Shown here: positions 1-9,325 of the stretch, piece by piece
How positions within the stretch are numbered: the stretch's first letter is position 1
Layout of the letters: every line of letters begins with the position of its first letter
NCBI GenBank assembly: GCA_947500505.1
Contig: CANMSL010000002.1
Location: 186,001-250,000 of the forward strand
Source of the DNA: an uncultured Aquimarina sp.
GTDB lineage: Bacteria > Bacteroidota > Bacteroidia > Flavobacteriales > Flavobacteriaceae
Length of the DNA stretch: 64,000 nt
Reading direction: 5' to 3'
Notes under the pieces: generated by a model
The model's database searches: none
Told to the model about the DNA's origin: nothing
What the model saw: only the letters and a program-made list of their open reading frames with translations
Position numbers and translations under genes: made by a program

Positions 1-51
1 GATTAAAGAACAGAATTGTAAGGGTATTTATCAAATTGCTACTAAGCAGGC

Positions 52-684
52 ATGATCACATTTTATCTTATCTTAGGAATATTTGCATCAATAATAGGAG
101 CTTTACCCCTTGGAGCTGTTAATCTAGCCGTCATAAACACCACCATACATGAAGATACGAAAAAAGCTTTTCGTATTACATTAGCCGCCGGAATTGGTGA
201 AGTATTACTAGCTGTTTTCGCTTTGCATTGCAGTTTAGAACTTACGGATTTCTTTGAAAATAACCGATGGATTCAAATGGTTATTATTTCTATTTTCTTG
301 ATAATTGGAATTTATTTTTTAGTTCGAAAAAACAAAAAAGAAAATAGTAGAACTTTACCAAATTTAGGGCTGAAAAAATCTAAATTTTTAACTGGCTTCT
401 CTCTTGCTTTCTTAAATCCTCCAGTAATTATATATTGGATTATAGCTATTTCCCTAACAAACAAGCATCTCTTTGAGCTTACGTTACGGACTCCATTAAT
501 TGCATTGTTACTTTTCTTTTCTGGAATATATTTAGGCAAGATCACTACGCTTTATTTATATAGCAAATGGGGAAATAAAATGGCTCAACAATCTGAAGAT
601 TCAAAAACCAAACTATTCAAAATTATAGGCATTGTACTAATAGTTGTTTCTTTTGTTCAGACTATCAAATTTTTTGCAGTATAG
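52..684 (+). CDS. LysE family translocator
   Basis: A 210-residue, strongly hydrophobic protein with about six membrane segments. The N-terminal helix carries a GALPLGAVN stretch like the conserved glycine/proline turn of LysE/RhtB amino-acid exporters. The length fits the family. It would export amino acids or similar small metabolites across the inner membrane; the substrate cannot be read from sequence. It lies 95 bp ahead of a PLP decarboxylase on the same strand, so co-expression is possible but not shown. The start ATG follows a weak AGG-containing stretch, unusual in this AT-rich Bacteroidota context. The 51 bases before it hold nothing I recognise. Confidence 0.85.
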   Translation: MITFYLILGIFASIIGALPLGAVNLAVINTTIHEDTKKAFRITLAAGIGEVLLAVFALHCSLELTDFFENNRWIQMVIISIFLIIGIYFLVRKNKKENSRTLPNLGLKKSKFLTGFSLAFLNPPVIIYWIIAISLTNKHLFELTLRTPLIALLLFFSGIYLGKITTLYLYSKWGNKMAQQSEDSKTKLFKIIGIVLIVVSFVQTIKFFAV

Positions 685-779
685 AAACACAAAGTTTATA
701 CATTTATTCTACACAATTATACCTGTTATTGTTTTCGAAATCATATATTTTTGCCAGAAAAGAAGGTTAAAATATCCGT

Positions 780-2219
780 ATGAAAGAAAATGATCTAAAT
801 GCTACACTAAGTTTACCTAAGGATGATATGAAACAATATGGTTATTCTATTATAGATCATATTGTAGAACATTTTGATACTCAAGACTCCAAAAAACCTG
901 TAGCAATAGCCACTCGCAAAGAAATGGATAACTTGCTGAAAGAGAATATCCCTCATCATCCTACTCAGGCTAACGAAGTTTTAAGTTTTGTAATGAAAAA
1001 TGTTATTCCGCAAAGCACCATCGTCTCACACCCAAAATCATTCTCTTTTGTCCCTGGTCCCAGTAATTATATCAGTGCAATGGCTGATACTATTGCTACG
1101 GGATTTAATATTTTCTCAGGGGGTTGGGCTGCATCTCCTGCTGCTGCAGAACTCGAAATTCTTACAATGAACTGGCTACTAGAAATTTTTGGATTCGGCA
1201 CGAGAGAAGGTGGAGGTATATTCACCAGTGGAGGATCAATGGCTAATCTTACTGCATTAGTAACCGCCAGAAGAATAAAATGTGGTGATGATTTCTCTAA
1301 GGCGATAATCTATTTGTCAGATCAAGCACACTCGTCAAACATCAAAGCTATTAAAGTTATAGGTTTTAAAAAGAGTCAAATAAGAATAATCCCCACTGAT
1401 CTGGAATTCAAAATATCTTTGAACAAGTTAAAAAATGTTATTGCTAAAGACCGACTTCAGGGTTTAGAGCCATTTTGTATAATTGCCTCCGCGGGCACTA
1501 CAAACACAGGAACAGTAGATCCGCTTGATGAAATTGCAAAAATCTGCGAAGAAGAAAAACTATGGTTTCATATCGACGGAGCGTATGGAGCAGCGGCAAT
1601 ATTAGCCAATAATGGTAAAAATCTACTGAAAGGTATCGAAAAAGCAGATTCCTTAACTGTAGATCCCCATAAATGGTTTTTTCAACCCTATGAGATGGGT
1701 TGTCTACTAGTTAAAAACCACAATTGGCTGAGTGGTACTTTTAGTGAAAAACCAGAGTATTTAAGAGATGTAGAAGGAAATGAGTCCGAGATCAATTTTT
1801 ATGATCATGGCATTCAATTAACACGTCGTTTTCGTGCCTTGAAGTTTTATATGTCGCTAAAAACATTTGGTTTGAATTCTTTTAAGAAAGCAATACAATA
1901 CAATATAGATTTAGCACAAAAATTAGAAAATCAGCTTAGAAAAAGCCCTAAATGGGAAGTCATTTCTCCGGCAACACTAGCAGTAATAAATTTTAGATAT
2001 CATCCCATTGATAGAAATTTATCAGAGAAAGAAATCGATGAAATTAACCAAAAAATCTCTGAAAAAATAACTTGCTCGAGAGAAGCATTACTGGTTACCA
2101 CAGTACTTCTAGGTCAGGTAGTTCTAAGAATGTGTCTAATCAACCCAAGAACAACTATGGATCATATCAACGAAACTATAGTGCAATGTGAAGCATATGG
2201 TGATGAATTCTTAACGTAG
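780..2219 (+). CDS. PLP-dependent group II amino-acid decarboxylase
   Basis: A 479-residue enzyme of the pyridoxal-dependent group II decarboxylase family (aromatic amino acid, glutamate and diaminobutyrate decarboxylases). Visible landmarks are the ring-stacking His184 in DQAHSS, Asp266 in HIDGAYGA (pyridine-N contact) and the Schiff-base Lys298 in DPHKW. The length and the C-terminal domain are complete. Members remove CO2 from an L-amino acid to give an amine. The exact substrate (aromatic, diaminobutyrate or other) cannot be decided here. A TAnnTTTG-like -7 element (746-753) lies just upstream, but the -33 element is poor. It is convergent with the DUF2797 gene, with only 11 bp between stop codons. 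Confidence 0.88.
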   Translation: MKENDLNATLSLPKDDMKQYGYSIIDHIVEHFDTQDSKKPVAIATRKEMDNLLKENIPHHPTQANEVLSFVMKNVIPQSTIVSHPKSFSFVPGPSNYISAMADTIATGFNIFSGGWAASPAAAELEILTMNWLLEIFGFGTREGGGIFTSGGSMANLTALVTARRIKCGDDFSKAIIYLSDQAHSSNIKAIKVIGFKKSQIRIIPTDLEFKISLNKLKNVIAKDRLQGLEPFCIIASAGTTNTGTVDPLDEIAKICEEEKLWFHIDGAYGAAAILANNGKNLLKGIEKADSLTVDPHKWFFQPYEMGCLLVKNHNWLSGTFSEKPEYLRDVEGNESEINFYDHGIQLTRRFRALKFYMSLKTFGLNSFKKAIQYNIDLAQKLENQLRKSPKWEVISPATLAVINFRYHPIDRNLSEKEIDEINQKISEKITCSREALLVTTVLLGQVVLRMCLINPRTTMDHINETIVQCEAYGDEFLT

Positions 2220-2230
2220 CAAAGCTGAGC

Positions 2231-3025
2231 TTACATCATCATTAACTGAACTACGTACCCTTCGCTGTTTCTGACATTAAAAACCGTATCATCTTCAAAA
2301 ATTAGATACTGACCTTTGATACCTTTTAGCACTCCAGAGTATTCCGGTGTTTTTTCTAGGTTTAAACTTTTCAATTTTTTTGGATACTCTAATACAGGAA
2401 AATCAAGTTCGGTTTCTTTATTGTCTTCTATAAAAAAATCCTTAACCTCTTCAGGCAAATACTCTTTTAGTCTATCACGATATACTGCCAAATCTTCATC
2501 ATCGATTTCATTTTTAAGCATTTTACGCCAATTAGTTTTATCAGCTACGTGATCTTTTAAGGCTACTTCCGTAATTCCTGCAAGATATCTATTTGGTACT
2601 TCTACAATTTCTATCGCTTCGTGAGCTCCCTGATCAATCCATCTGGTAGGAACCTGTGATTTTCTGGTAACACCAACTTTAATATTACTGGAATTGGCTA
2701 AATAAACTATATGAGGCTGAAGTTGTACTTTTTTCTCAAAATCCAAATCCCGATCCTCTATATCCAAATGTGCTTTACTAAGTTCGGGCCTCATTACCCA
2801 ATCCCCTACCTGTGGTTGATTATAAAAATCATCATAACAATATCCCTGTCTATGTATTTTTTTATTCTTACCACAGGCTAAACACTGATATCCAACAAAT
2901 TTTATGCTTAAGGTTTTATTTAATAGTTGATTCACATGAATAAAATCAGACTCAAATACCAGATAATATTGGATTGGACTCCCGATTTCTGTTTGCATTT
3001 TGGTAAGTACTCCTTGATATTGCAT
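2231..3025 (-). CDS. DUF2797 domain-containing protein
   Basis: A 264-residue protein matching the uncharacterised DUF2797 family. Near the N-terminus it has a likely zinc site, C48-x2-C51-x6-H58-x4-C63. The middle holds HIVYLA (about 105-110), IKVGVTR (115-121), RWIDQGA (128-134) and E153. Spacing and chemistry resemble a GIY-YIG-type nuclease core (Y..A, K-x-G-x-T-R, later Glu), but this is my inference. No signal peptide or membrane segment is seen, so it should be cytoplasmic. It is a single gene, convergent with the decarboxylase and divergent from the GH3-like gene. No function is established to my knowledge. Confidence 0.85.
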   Translation of the reverse strand: MQYQGVLTKMQTEIGSPIQYYLVFESDFIHVNQLLNKTLSIKFVGYQCLACGKNKKIHRQGYCYDDFYNQPQVGDWVMRPELSKAHLDIEDRDLDFEKKVQLQPHIVYLANSSNIKVGVTRKSQVPTRWIDQGAHEAIEIVEVPNRYLAGITEVALKDHVADKTNWRKMLKNEIDDEDLAVYRDRLKEYLPEEVKDFFIEDNKETELDFPVLEYPKKLKSLNLEKTPEYSGVLKGIKGQYLIFEDDTVFNVRNSEGYVVQLMMM

Positions 3026-3149
3026 AAAAAATTCAGTTATACGTTAAATCTATAAAAAGAATGTTATTATTTTTGTTATTTTAGTTTCCGACGAAAGTCA
3101 TTCACACAATCATATTCATGCTACTAATCGCTCAAAGATACATCAAAAA

Positions 3150-4685
3150 ATGCCAATTCCTTTAGTCAATTCTATAGCTAGCTGGTTCCTAAAAAAGCGT
3201 TTTCATCAGATGGAGCTTTTTCTAAAATACCCGAATGAAGTACAGCTTGAATTATTACATGTTTTGCTAGAAACAGCCAGAAATACCGAGCTTGGCAAAA
3301 CATACGACTTTTCATCGATTCATAATTATGAAATCTTCAAAGAGAGAGTACCTATACGTTCTTATGAAGATTATGAAGAAATGATTGAGCGCAGCAGATT
3401 GGGCGAGCATAACATTTATTGGCCTACTCCTATAAAATGGTTTGCGAAATCAAGCGGAACTACAAATGCCAAGAGTAAATTCATTCCGGTAAGTCAGGAA
3501 TCTTTAGAAGATTGCCATTATGCAGCAGGAAAGGATCTTTTGTGTATGTATCTTAATAACAATGAAAATTCTAAACTTTTTACAGGAAAAAGTCTACGTC
3601 TAGGTGGAAGTAAAAAGTTATATAAGGAAAATGGCACTTCATTTGGGGATTTGTCTGCAATCATTATCGACAATATGCCTTTTTGGGCTGAATTTAGTTC
3701 TACGCCCAGTAATGAAGTTTCTCTAATGAGTGATTGGGAGACCAAAATGATGGCTATTGTAGACGAAACTGTTCAGGAAAATGTTACTAGTCTGGCTGGT
3801 GTACCTTCCTGGATGCTTGTCTTATTAAACCAGGTGTTGGAAACCACAGGAAAAGAACACCTTTTCCAGATTTGGAAAAATATCGAAGTCTACTTTCACG
3901 GTGGTGTTAGCTTTGAACCCTATATTGAACAGTACAAAAAAATATTTCCGGGAGATTCCTTTAAATATTACGAAATCTATAATGCCTCAGAAGGTTTTTT
4001 TGCTATTCAGGATCAGAATGAATCATCAGAATTATTGTTAATGCTCGATTACGGGATTTTTTATGAATTCATCCCTATGGATACTTATGGTTCAACAGAT
4101 GAAAAAGTGATACCATTAAGTGAAGTTGAAGTTGACAAAAACTATGCGGTAATTATTACCACTAATGCAGGTCTATGGAGGTATAAGATTGGTGATACCG
4201 TGCGATTTACTTCAGTAGATCCATATAGAATCAAAGTTTCTGGCAGAACAAAGCATCATATCAATGTTTTTGGTGAAGAACTTATAATCGAAAATGCTGA
4301 AGAAGCACTTAGAAAAGCAACAAAAGAAACCAATTGCGAAATTATCGATTATACGGTAGCTCCGATTTTCATGAAAGGAAGGGAAAAAGGCGCGCACGAA
4401 TGGATGATAGAATTTAAGAAACATCCAGAAAACTTAGAGTATTTTGTCAATATTCTGGATCAGAACCTCCAAAACATCAATAGTGATTATGAGGCTAAGA
4501 GATATAATAATACCACATTAAACATCTTACAAATTAATGTTGCCAGACCTCGTTTATTTTATGATTGGCTTAAAAAAAATGATAAATTAGGAGGGCAGCA
4601 TAAAATACCTAGACTCTCTAATTCCAGGAAATATCTTGATGAATTGATCGAATTAAATAAAATCAGTTCTTTTTCTCTTAAATGA
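3150..4685 (+). CDS. GH3-like acyl-adenylating amido synthetase family protein
   Basis: A 511-residue member of the GH3 auxin-responsive family (ANL superfamily). Nucleotide-binding motifs are in the expected order: SSGTTNAKSKFIPVS early on, YNASEGFF in the middle, then GLWRYKIGDTVRF and the hinge-like INVFGEEL. Plant GH3 enzymes adenylate an acyl acid and join it to an amino acid. The bacterial homologues are widespread in Bacteroidota with unknown substrates, so only the chemistry can be proposed. There is no signal peptide. It stands alone between the divergent DUF2797 gene and a small secreted protein. The start ATG at 3150 gives the usual MPIPLVNSIASWFLKKR-type N-terminus. Confidence 0.87.
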   Translation: MPIPLVNSIASWFLKKRFHQMELFLKYPNEVQLELLHVLLETARNTELGKTYDFSSIHNYEIFKERVPIRSYEDYEEMIERSRLGEHNIYWPTPIKWFAKSSGTTNAKSKFIPVSQESLEDCHYAAGKDLLCMYLNNNENSKLFTGKSLRLGGSKKLYKENGTSFGDLSAIIIDNMPFWAEFSSTPSNEVSLMSDWETKMMAIVDETVQENVTSLAGVPSWMLVLLNQVLETTGKEHLFQIWKNIEVYFHGGVSFEPYIEQYKKIFPGDSFKYYEIYNASEGFFAIQDQNESSELLLMLDYGIFYEFIPMDTYGSTDEKVIPLSEVEVDKNYAVIITTNAGLWRYKIGDTVRFTSVDPYRIKVSGRTKHHINVFGEELIIENAEEALRKATKETNCEIIDYTVAPIFMKGREKGAHEWMIEFKKHPENLEYFVNILDQNLQNINSDYEAKRYNNTTLNILQINVARPRLFYDWLKKNDKLGGQHKIPRLSNSRKYLDELIELNKISSFSLK

Positions 4686-4766
4686 CTTAAGACTTTATGA
4701 CATTGAAGAGTATATAGACAAAAATTCCCTAAATCTTCAATTTATTTTACGGGTTTTACATAATAT

Positions 4767-4809
4767 AACTACGTAAGAAAATTTATTTTTTAACAAAAAT
4801 TGCGTAGTT
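4767..4809. repeat. imperfect inverted repeat in the intergenic region
   Basis: AACTACGTAA at 4767-4776 pairs with TTGCGTAGTT at 4800-4809 with one G-U, around a 23-nt AT-rich loop. It lies about 110 bp before the small secreted protein. It could be a weak structure or a binding site; there is no T-tract to make it a clear terminator for the GH3-like gene. Confidence 0.3.
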
Positions 4810-4919
4810 CATCGATTAAAAAAAACGATTTAACTAAAATATAAGAAAACCCTTTTACACTGCTTTTTTTCATATTAAATTTGATACCAGCTAGTTACAA
4901 TATTTCAAAGGTCCCAAAT

Positions 4920-5264
4920 ATGAAAAATTTATTACTCTGTCTTAGTTTTATATTTATTTGTTCAGCGTCTTATGCGCAAGAAACAGAAATTGCTTCTAGC
5001 GAAAACAGTAATAGAGAAACTACCACAATTATCAAATCTTTGGCCACCAAATCAGCACTGGCTACTTTCCTGAAGAAAGATATTGCAATCGATATCGATA
5101 AGGTTTGTTATGGAGAAACATCTAAAGTTGCTTTCTTTGAAGCTTTAATATCTAAAAATGGATTCAAAATAAATCTTAAAAACAGTAATGATTTAGCTAT
5201 AAAAAATACTGAGGAAATTATCTCAAAAAAACGTGATGAGATACTTTACTCTGAAGAAGATTAA
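4920..5264 (+). CDS. small secreted protein of unknown function
   Basis: A 114-residue protein if started at the ATG at 4920. A longer frame from a TTG at 4881 would put 13 residues before a clear signal peptide (MKNLLLCLSFIF...SYAQ), so the later start is preferred. After cleavage about 95 hydrophilic residues remain, with one Cys (in KVCYG) and an acidic C-terminus. I recognise no domain. The 234 bp upstream is non-coding and contains a 10-bp imperfect inverted repeat. The gene is followed at once by a strong bidirectional terminator shared with clpX. Confidence 0.7.
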   Translation: MKNLLLCLSFIFICSASYAQETEIASSENSNRETTTIIKSLATKSALATFLKKDIAIDIDKVCYGETSKVAFFEALISKNGFKINLKNSNDLAIKNTEEIISKKRDEILYSEED

Positions 5265-5287
5265 TACTTCAGTAGTCACAACCATAG

Positions 5288-5323
5288 AAAAATCCCTATA
5301 ACTTTTAAATTATAGGGATTTTT
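5288..5323. terminator. bidirectional intrinsic terminator
   Basis: AAAAATCCCTATAA and TTATAGGGATTTTT form a perfect 14-bp stem with an 8-nt loop. There are A and T runs on both sides. It lies between the convergent small secreted gene (ends 5264) and clpX (ends 5361) and would stop transcription from both. Confidence 0.85.
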
Positions 5324-5360
5324 TATATTTCTCCTGAATCTTTCAGGATCTAATAATAAA

Positions 5361-6593
5361 CTAGGAGACCGCCTTAAGTTTATTAATTGTAGACTTATTT
5401 AATTTCTTTTCGGCATAATCCTTAGTTACCCTTAAATCAGTTTCTTCACTCTCAGGTAATTCATACATAGCATCTGTTAAAATAGCTTCACATAAAGAAC
5501 GCAATCCTCTGGCACCTAACTTATATTCTACCGCTCTTTCTACTATATAATCCAAAGCTCCCGGTGTAATGGTAAATTCTATATTATCCATTTCAAAAAG
5601 CTTTTTGTACTGCTTGATAATTGCATTTTTAGGCTCCGTGAGAATTGCCCTAAGTGTATGGTTATCCAAAGGATTCATATGAGTTAGGACAGGTAAACGT
5701 CCTATTATTTCGGGTATTAATCCAAAATCTTTTAAATCTTTGGGTATAATGTACTGCAACAAATTATCTTTTTCGATGATATCTTCAGACTTAGAAGCAC
5801 TAAAGCCCATAGCCTGCATATTTAAACGCTTCTGTATTGCATTTTCAATACCATCAAAGGCTCCACCTGCAATAAAAAGAATGTTTTCTGTATTTACTTC
5901 AATAAATTTCTGATCCGGATGTTTACGCCCACCTTTTGGAGGAACATTAACCACAGTGCCTTCTAAAAGCTTCAGCAGTGCTTGTTGCACTCCTTCTCCG
6001 GAGACATCACGTGTAATACTAGGATTATCACTTTTTCGAGCGATCTTATCGATCTCATCAATAAAGACAATACCTCTTTGAGCTTTCTCAAGGTTATAAT
6101 CTGCAGCCTGTAACAAACGTGTAAGAATACTCTCTACATCTTCTCCTACATATCCAGCCTCCGTAAGTACCGTAGCATCCACTATGGCCAAGGGCACATT
6201 GAGCATTTTGGCAATGGTCTTTGCTATCAATGTCTTACCGGTACCTGTTTGACCTACCATAATGATATTACTCTTTTGGATTTCTATATCATCATCATTA
6301 TTAGGCTGTAATAAACGCTTATAGTGATTGTATACGGCAACAGACATAACTTTCTTAGTGAATTCCTGTCCGATTACATATTCATCCAGAAACTTCTTTA
6401 TTGCCATCGGTTTGCGAAGCATTAATTCAGAGCTAAGTTCTCCCGCTTCTTCATCTCTCGCTTCCTCAACAACAATACCATGAGCCTGTACTATACAACG
6501 ATCACAGATGTGCGCATCCAAACCAGCAATTAACAAATTAGTTTCTGGCTTCTTTCTCCCACAAAAGGAACATTCTAAATCTTCTTTCGGCAT
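5361..6593 (-). CDS. clpX: ATP-dependent Clp protease ATP-binding subunit ClpX
   Basis: A 410-residue AAA+ unfoldase. It has the N-terminal C4 zinc finger (C8, C11, C30, C33), Walker A GQTGTGKT (114-121), pore loop GYVGED, Walker [10 protein letters not shown], and the C-terminal sensor-2 region ending near LGARGLR. ClpX hexamers recognise, unfold and thread substrates into ClpP. It lies directly downstream of clpP (99 bp gap) and tig, the conserved tig-clpP-clpX order. A TAAATTTG -7 element on the minus strand (6655-6662) sits in the clpP-clpX gap and may give clpX its own promoter, though a good -33 is lacking. Confidence 0.98.
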   Translation of the reverse strand: MPKEDLECSFCGRKKPETNLLIAGLDAHICDRCIVQAHGIVVEEARDEEAGELSSELMLRKPMAIKKFLDEYVIGQEFTKKVMSVAVYNHYKRLLQPNNDDDIEIQKSNIIMVGQTGTGKTLIAKTIAKMLNVPLAIVDATVLTEAGYVGEDVESILTRLLQAADYNLEKAQRGIVFIDEIDKIARKSDNPSITRDVSGEGVQQALLKLLEGTVVNVPPKGGRKHPDQKFIEVNTENILFIAGGAFDGIENAIQKRLNMQAMGFSASKSEDIIEKDNLLQYIIPKDLKDFGLIPEIIGRLPVLTHMNPLDNHTLRAILTEPKNAIIKQYKKLFEMDNIEFTITPGALDYIVERAVEYKLGARGLRSLCEAILTDAMYELPESEETDLRVTKDYAEKKLNKSTINKLKAVS

Positions 6594-6692
6594 AATTATC
6601 TATTTCAAAAACTTGTCTACCCACAAAAATTTGGCAGACTTTTATCTAGGGGTGCAAATTTATTATTTGCTACTACTTTAATTAAATATAAA

Positions 6693-7367
6693 CTATTCTC
6701 TTGTCAATATTTCATCAATCATTCCATAATCAAGAGCCTTATCAGCTTTCATCCAATAATCTCTATCACTATCTTCATATACCTTATCATAAGTCTGCCC
6801 GGAATGTTTTGCAATGATCCTGTATAATTCTTCCTTTAAAATCAATATTTCACGAGCAGTGATTTCGATATCACTCGCTTGTCCCTGCGCTCCACCCAGT
6901 GGCTGGTGGATCATCACCCTGCTATGTGGAAGACCTGATCTTTTTCCTTTTTCTCCTGCACATAATAATACTGCTCCCATCGATGCAGCCATTCCTGTAC
7001 AAATTGTAGCTACATCTGGTTTAATGAATTGCATAGTGTCATAAATTCCTAAACCGGCATATACACTTCCGCCTGGAGAGTTGATGTAAATCTGAATATC
7101 TTTTGACGAATCGACACTCTCCAAAAATAAAAGTTGTGCCTGTATAATATTTGCCACCTGATCATTAATTCCCGTTCCTAAAAAGATAATACGATCCATC
7201 ATCAAGCGAGAAAATACGTCAAAAATAGCTACATTCATTTGCCGTTCTTCAATAATATTAGGGGTCATCCCTACCGGATACATACTACTTATAATCTTAT
7301 CATAGTAATTACTGCTAATACCATGATGCTGTGTTGCATATTTTTCGAATTCTTTTCCGTAATTCAT
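6693..7367 (-). CDS. clpP: ATP-dependent Clp protease proteolytic subunit ClpP
   Basis: A 224-residue serine protease. The catalytic triad is readable: Ser129 in GMAASMGA, His154 in MIHQPLGG and Asp203 in DRDYW. The N-terminal extension of about 30 residues before the core is longer than in E. coli but usual for Bacteroidota. ClpP forms the 14-mer degradation chamber fed by ClpX. It lies between tig and clpX. A terminator-like hairpin at 7403-7430 separates it from tig, and I see no consensus promoter between that hairpin and the start codon, so expression probably depends on partial read-through. Confidence 0.97.
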   Translation of the reverse strand: MNYGKEFEKYATQHHGISSNYYDKIISSMYPVGMTPNIIEERQMNVAIFDVFSRLMMDRIIFLGTGINDQVANIIQAQLLFLESVDSSKDIQIYINSPGGSVYAGLGIYDTMQFIKPDVATICTGMAASMGAVLLCAGEKGKRSGLPHSRVMIHQPLGGAQGQASDIEITAREILILKEELYRIIAKHSGQTYDKVYEDSDRDYWMKADKALDYGMIDEILTRE

Positions 7368-7402
7368 AGGTTCTTTTTCTGAAATTTTATTTTTATAAAA
7401 AA

Positions 7403-7430
7403 GGCGCTAACCAAATCTTGGTTTAACGCC
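7403..7430 (-). terminator. terminator-like hairpin between tig and clpP
   Basis: On the minus strand GGCGTTAAACCAA ... TTGGTTAGCGCC is followed by a run of T. It lies 38 bp after the tig stop and 36 bp before the clpP start. The stem has one bulge or mismatch, so it may terminate only partially. Confidence 0.7.
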
Positions 7431-7468
7431 CTAAATATAAGTATAAATTCCTTATTAGTGTATGTTGA

Positions 7469-8791
7469 TTATTTGTAAACTTCTTTTATAAAATCATCAA
7501 AACTCACTTCTTTTTCTTTCAATTTAACATTCTCCTTATAGAAAGTTAATAATTTCTGACTCATTAATTGTTCAGAAATTCTTTTTACTTCATCTTGATT
7601 TGATAAAATTCTGGCAGCTATGTCCTCCAGTTCTTTATCTTCTGGTGACATTTGACCAAATTGAGCCATTTGTCCTTTAATTAAATCCTTGGCAAACTCT
7701 TTTAGCTCTTCAAAAGTAACCTGGAGATTATTATCATTAATTATTTTTCCTTCAATTAATTGAAAACGCAATCCTTTTTCACTCTTCTCATACTCATCTT
7801 TAGCTTCGTCCTCTGTCAACGGTTTTTCTCCAGTAGCCTGAATCCACTTTTGTAGAAACTCAGCAGGTAAATCAAATTTAGTATTTTCCAATACACTTTC
7901 GGTTACATCATTCAGCAATTGCTGATCTGATTGCTGTACGAACTGACGATCAGCATCCTGTTTAATTTTTTCTTTAAGTTCAGTAACTGTCTTCACAGTA
8001 TCCTTGCCATACAACTTATCAAATAATTCCTGATCTAAATCGGCCAATTCCTGATTGTTGATCTCAGAAATAGTAAAAATTACTTCAATATCTAAATCGT
8101 GAGCCTCTTCCTGACTAACGTTTAAGGCATTCATCAAATCATGATCATCAGAGAATAACCCTTTAGTTTTTAAGGTAAGTACATCTCCCACCTTAGAACC
8201 GATAAACTTATCTAAATTTCTTTTTCCTTTTATTTTATCTAAAGAGATAGTAGTTTGATTATTAATTTCTTTTTCTTCATTTACGAAAGCACCAGCAATT
8301 AAATCATCCTTCTCAGCAGTCTCTTTTGGCACTAATTTGCCATATTGTTTACGAATTGTTTTGATCTGATTGTCAATCATCTCATCAGTAGCAACAATTC
8401 TGTAATGTGTTATTGCTTTTTTTCCATTGAATTTAACTTCAAACTTCGGCGCCAAACCTAGCTCGAATTCAAATGAATAATTATCCGCGTCCCAATCAAA
8501 ATTATCCTGCTCTTTAGGTAATGGATTACCCAAAACATCTAATTTTTCTTCGGTAAGATACTTATTAAGAGCATCCTGTAACAATTTATTAACCTCATCT
8601 ACCAAAACCGCTTTCCCATATTGCTTTTTTACCAATCCCATAGGAACATGGCCTTTTCTAAAACCAGGAATATTAGCGTTCTTGCGATAATCTTTAAGGA
8701 TATTATCCACCTTATCGCTATAATCTGCTTTTGCAATATCTACTGTTACCACAGCATTTAAATCGTCTAATTGCTCTTTTGAAATATTCAT
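7469..8791 (-). CDS. tig: trigger factor
   Basis: A 440-residue ribosome-associated chaperone with peptidyl-prolyl isomerase activity. The N-terminal ribosome-binding domain shows the loop GFRKGHVPMGLVKKQYG (family signature GFRxGxxP). A central FKBP-like region and an extended helical C-terminal domain follow. Length matches the family. It binds nascent chains at the ribosome exit and precedes clpP and clpX. A good promoter match lies 34 bp upstream (8825-8854). Confidence 0.95.
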   Translation of the reverse strand: MNISKEQLDDLNAVVTVDIAKADYSDKVDNILKDYRKNANIPGFRKGHVPMGLVKKQYGKAVLVDEVNKLLQDALNKYLTEEKLDVLGNPLPKEQDNFDWDADNYSFEFELGLAPKFEVKFNGKKAITHYRIVATDEMIDNQIKTIRKQYGKLVPKETAEKDDLIAGAFVNEEKEINNQTTISLDKIKGKRNLDKFIGSKVGDVLTLKTKGLFSDDHDLMNALNVSQEEAHDLDIEVIFTISEINNQELADLDQELFDKLYGKDTVKTVTELKEKIKQDADRQFVQQSDQQLLNDVTESVLENTKFDLPAEFLQKWIQATGEKPLTEDEAKDEYEKSEKGLRFQLIEGKIINDNNLQVTFEELKEFAKDLIKGQMAQFGQMSPEDKELEDIAARILSNQDEVKRISEQLMSQKLLTFYKENVKLKEKEVSFDDFIKEVYK

Positions 8792-8824
8792 TATCTCTAC
8801 TTTTTTGTACTAAAAATCGGGTTG

Positions 8825-8854
8825 CAAAAGTAATACTTTTTTACAACTCAACAA
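8825..8854 (-). promoter_or_regulatory. predicted promoter of tig
   Basis: On the minus strand TTG (8852-8854), a 19-nt spacer, then TACTTTTG (8825-8832), fitting the Bacteroidota TTG / TAnnTTTG consensus. It lies 34 bp before the tig start codon. Confidence 0.65.
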
Positions 8855-8877
8855 AGTTTTAACTCTCTGAAAAACAG

Positions 8878-9225
8878 TTAACTTTTATCTTTCTTTAAAA
8901 CGGAGTATAATATTGATTGAAATACGGACAACAAAACACTAAATATCATCGCCCAGAGCCAACCGTTAACACTAAATCCTGATATAAAATGATCGGCAAT
9001 ACGTATGATAAGTGCATTAATTACCAGTAAAAATAACCCTAGAGTAATTATTGTAACGGGAAGTGTCAAAATGACTAATATCGGCTTAACAACTGCATTT
9101 AAAACCGCTAAAAGCAGTGCTACAATCAGAGCACTCACATAATTATCGACACTAGCTCCTGGTAAAATTTCTGCCAATACGAGTACAACAACCGCACTAA
9201 GTATCATTTTTAATAAAAATTTCAT
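8878..9225 (-). CDS. phage holin family (superfamily IV-like) membrane protein
   Basis: A 115-residue protein with four hydrophobic segments: MKFLLKMILSAVVVLVLAEI, the VSALIVALLLAVLNAVVKPI region, a long LPVTIITLGLFLLVINALII segment and a C-terminal helix. It matches the small 4-TM 'phage holin family' widespread in bacterial chromosomes. Despite the name there is no phage context, and these proteins are usually treated as membrane proteins of unknown role. The frame can also start two codons earlier at 9231; the MKFLLK start is preferred by analogy. It is a single gene, separated from the GDSL gene by a terminator. Confidence 0.82.
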   Translation of the reverse strand: MKFLLKMILSAVVVLVLAEILPGASVDNYVSALIVALLLAVLNAVVKPILVILTLPVTIITLGLFLLVINALIIRIADHFISGFSVNGWLWAMIFSVLLSVFQSILYSVLKKDKS

Positions 9226-9278
9226 ATGCAATGTTTAAGAATATTGTCCAAAATAATCAAAAACTACACAATAAAAAA

Positions 9279-9300
9279 ACCTGCTAAAAGGATAGCAGGT
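9279..9300 (-). terminator. intrinsic terminator after the GDSL lipoprotein gene
   Basis: ACCTGCTA and TAGCAGGT form an 8-bp stem with a 6-nt loop. On the minus strand it is followed by seven T residues. It lies 26 bp after the stop codon of the GDSL gene. Confidence 0.85.
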
Positions 9301-9325
9301 CTTGATTATATAATTGACTAAAGAA

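Noticed and set aside
8878..9225. Holin as a sign of a prophage
   Set aside because: No phage genes, integrase or attachment repeats nearby; this 4-TM family is common in chromosomes.
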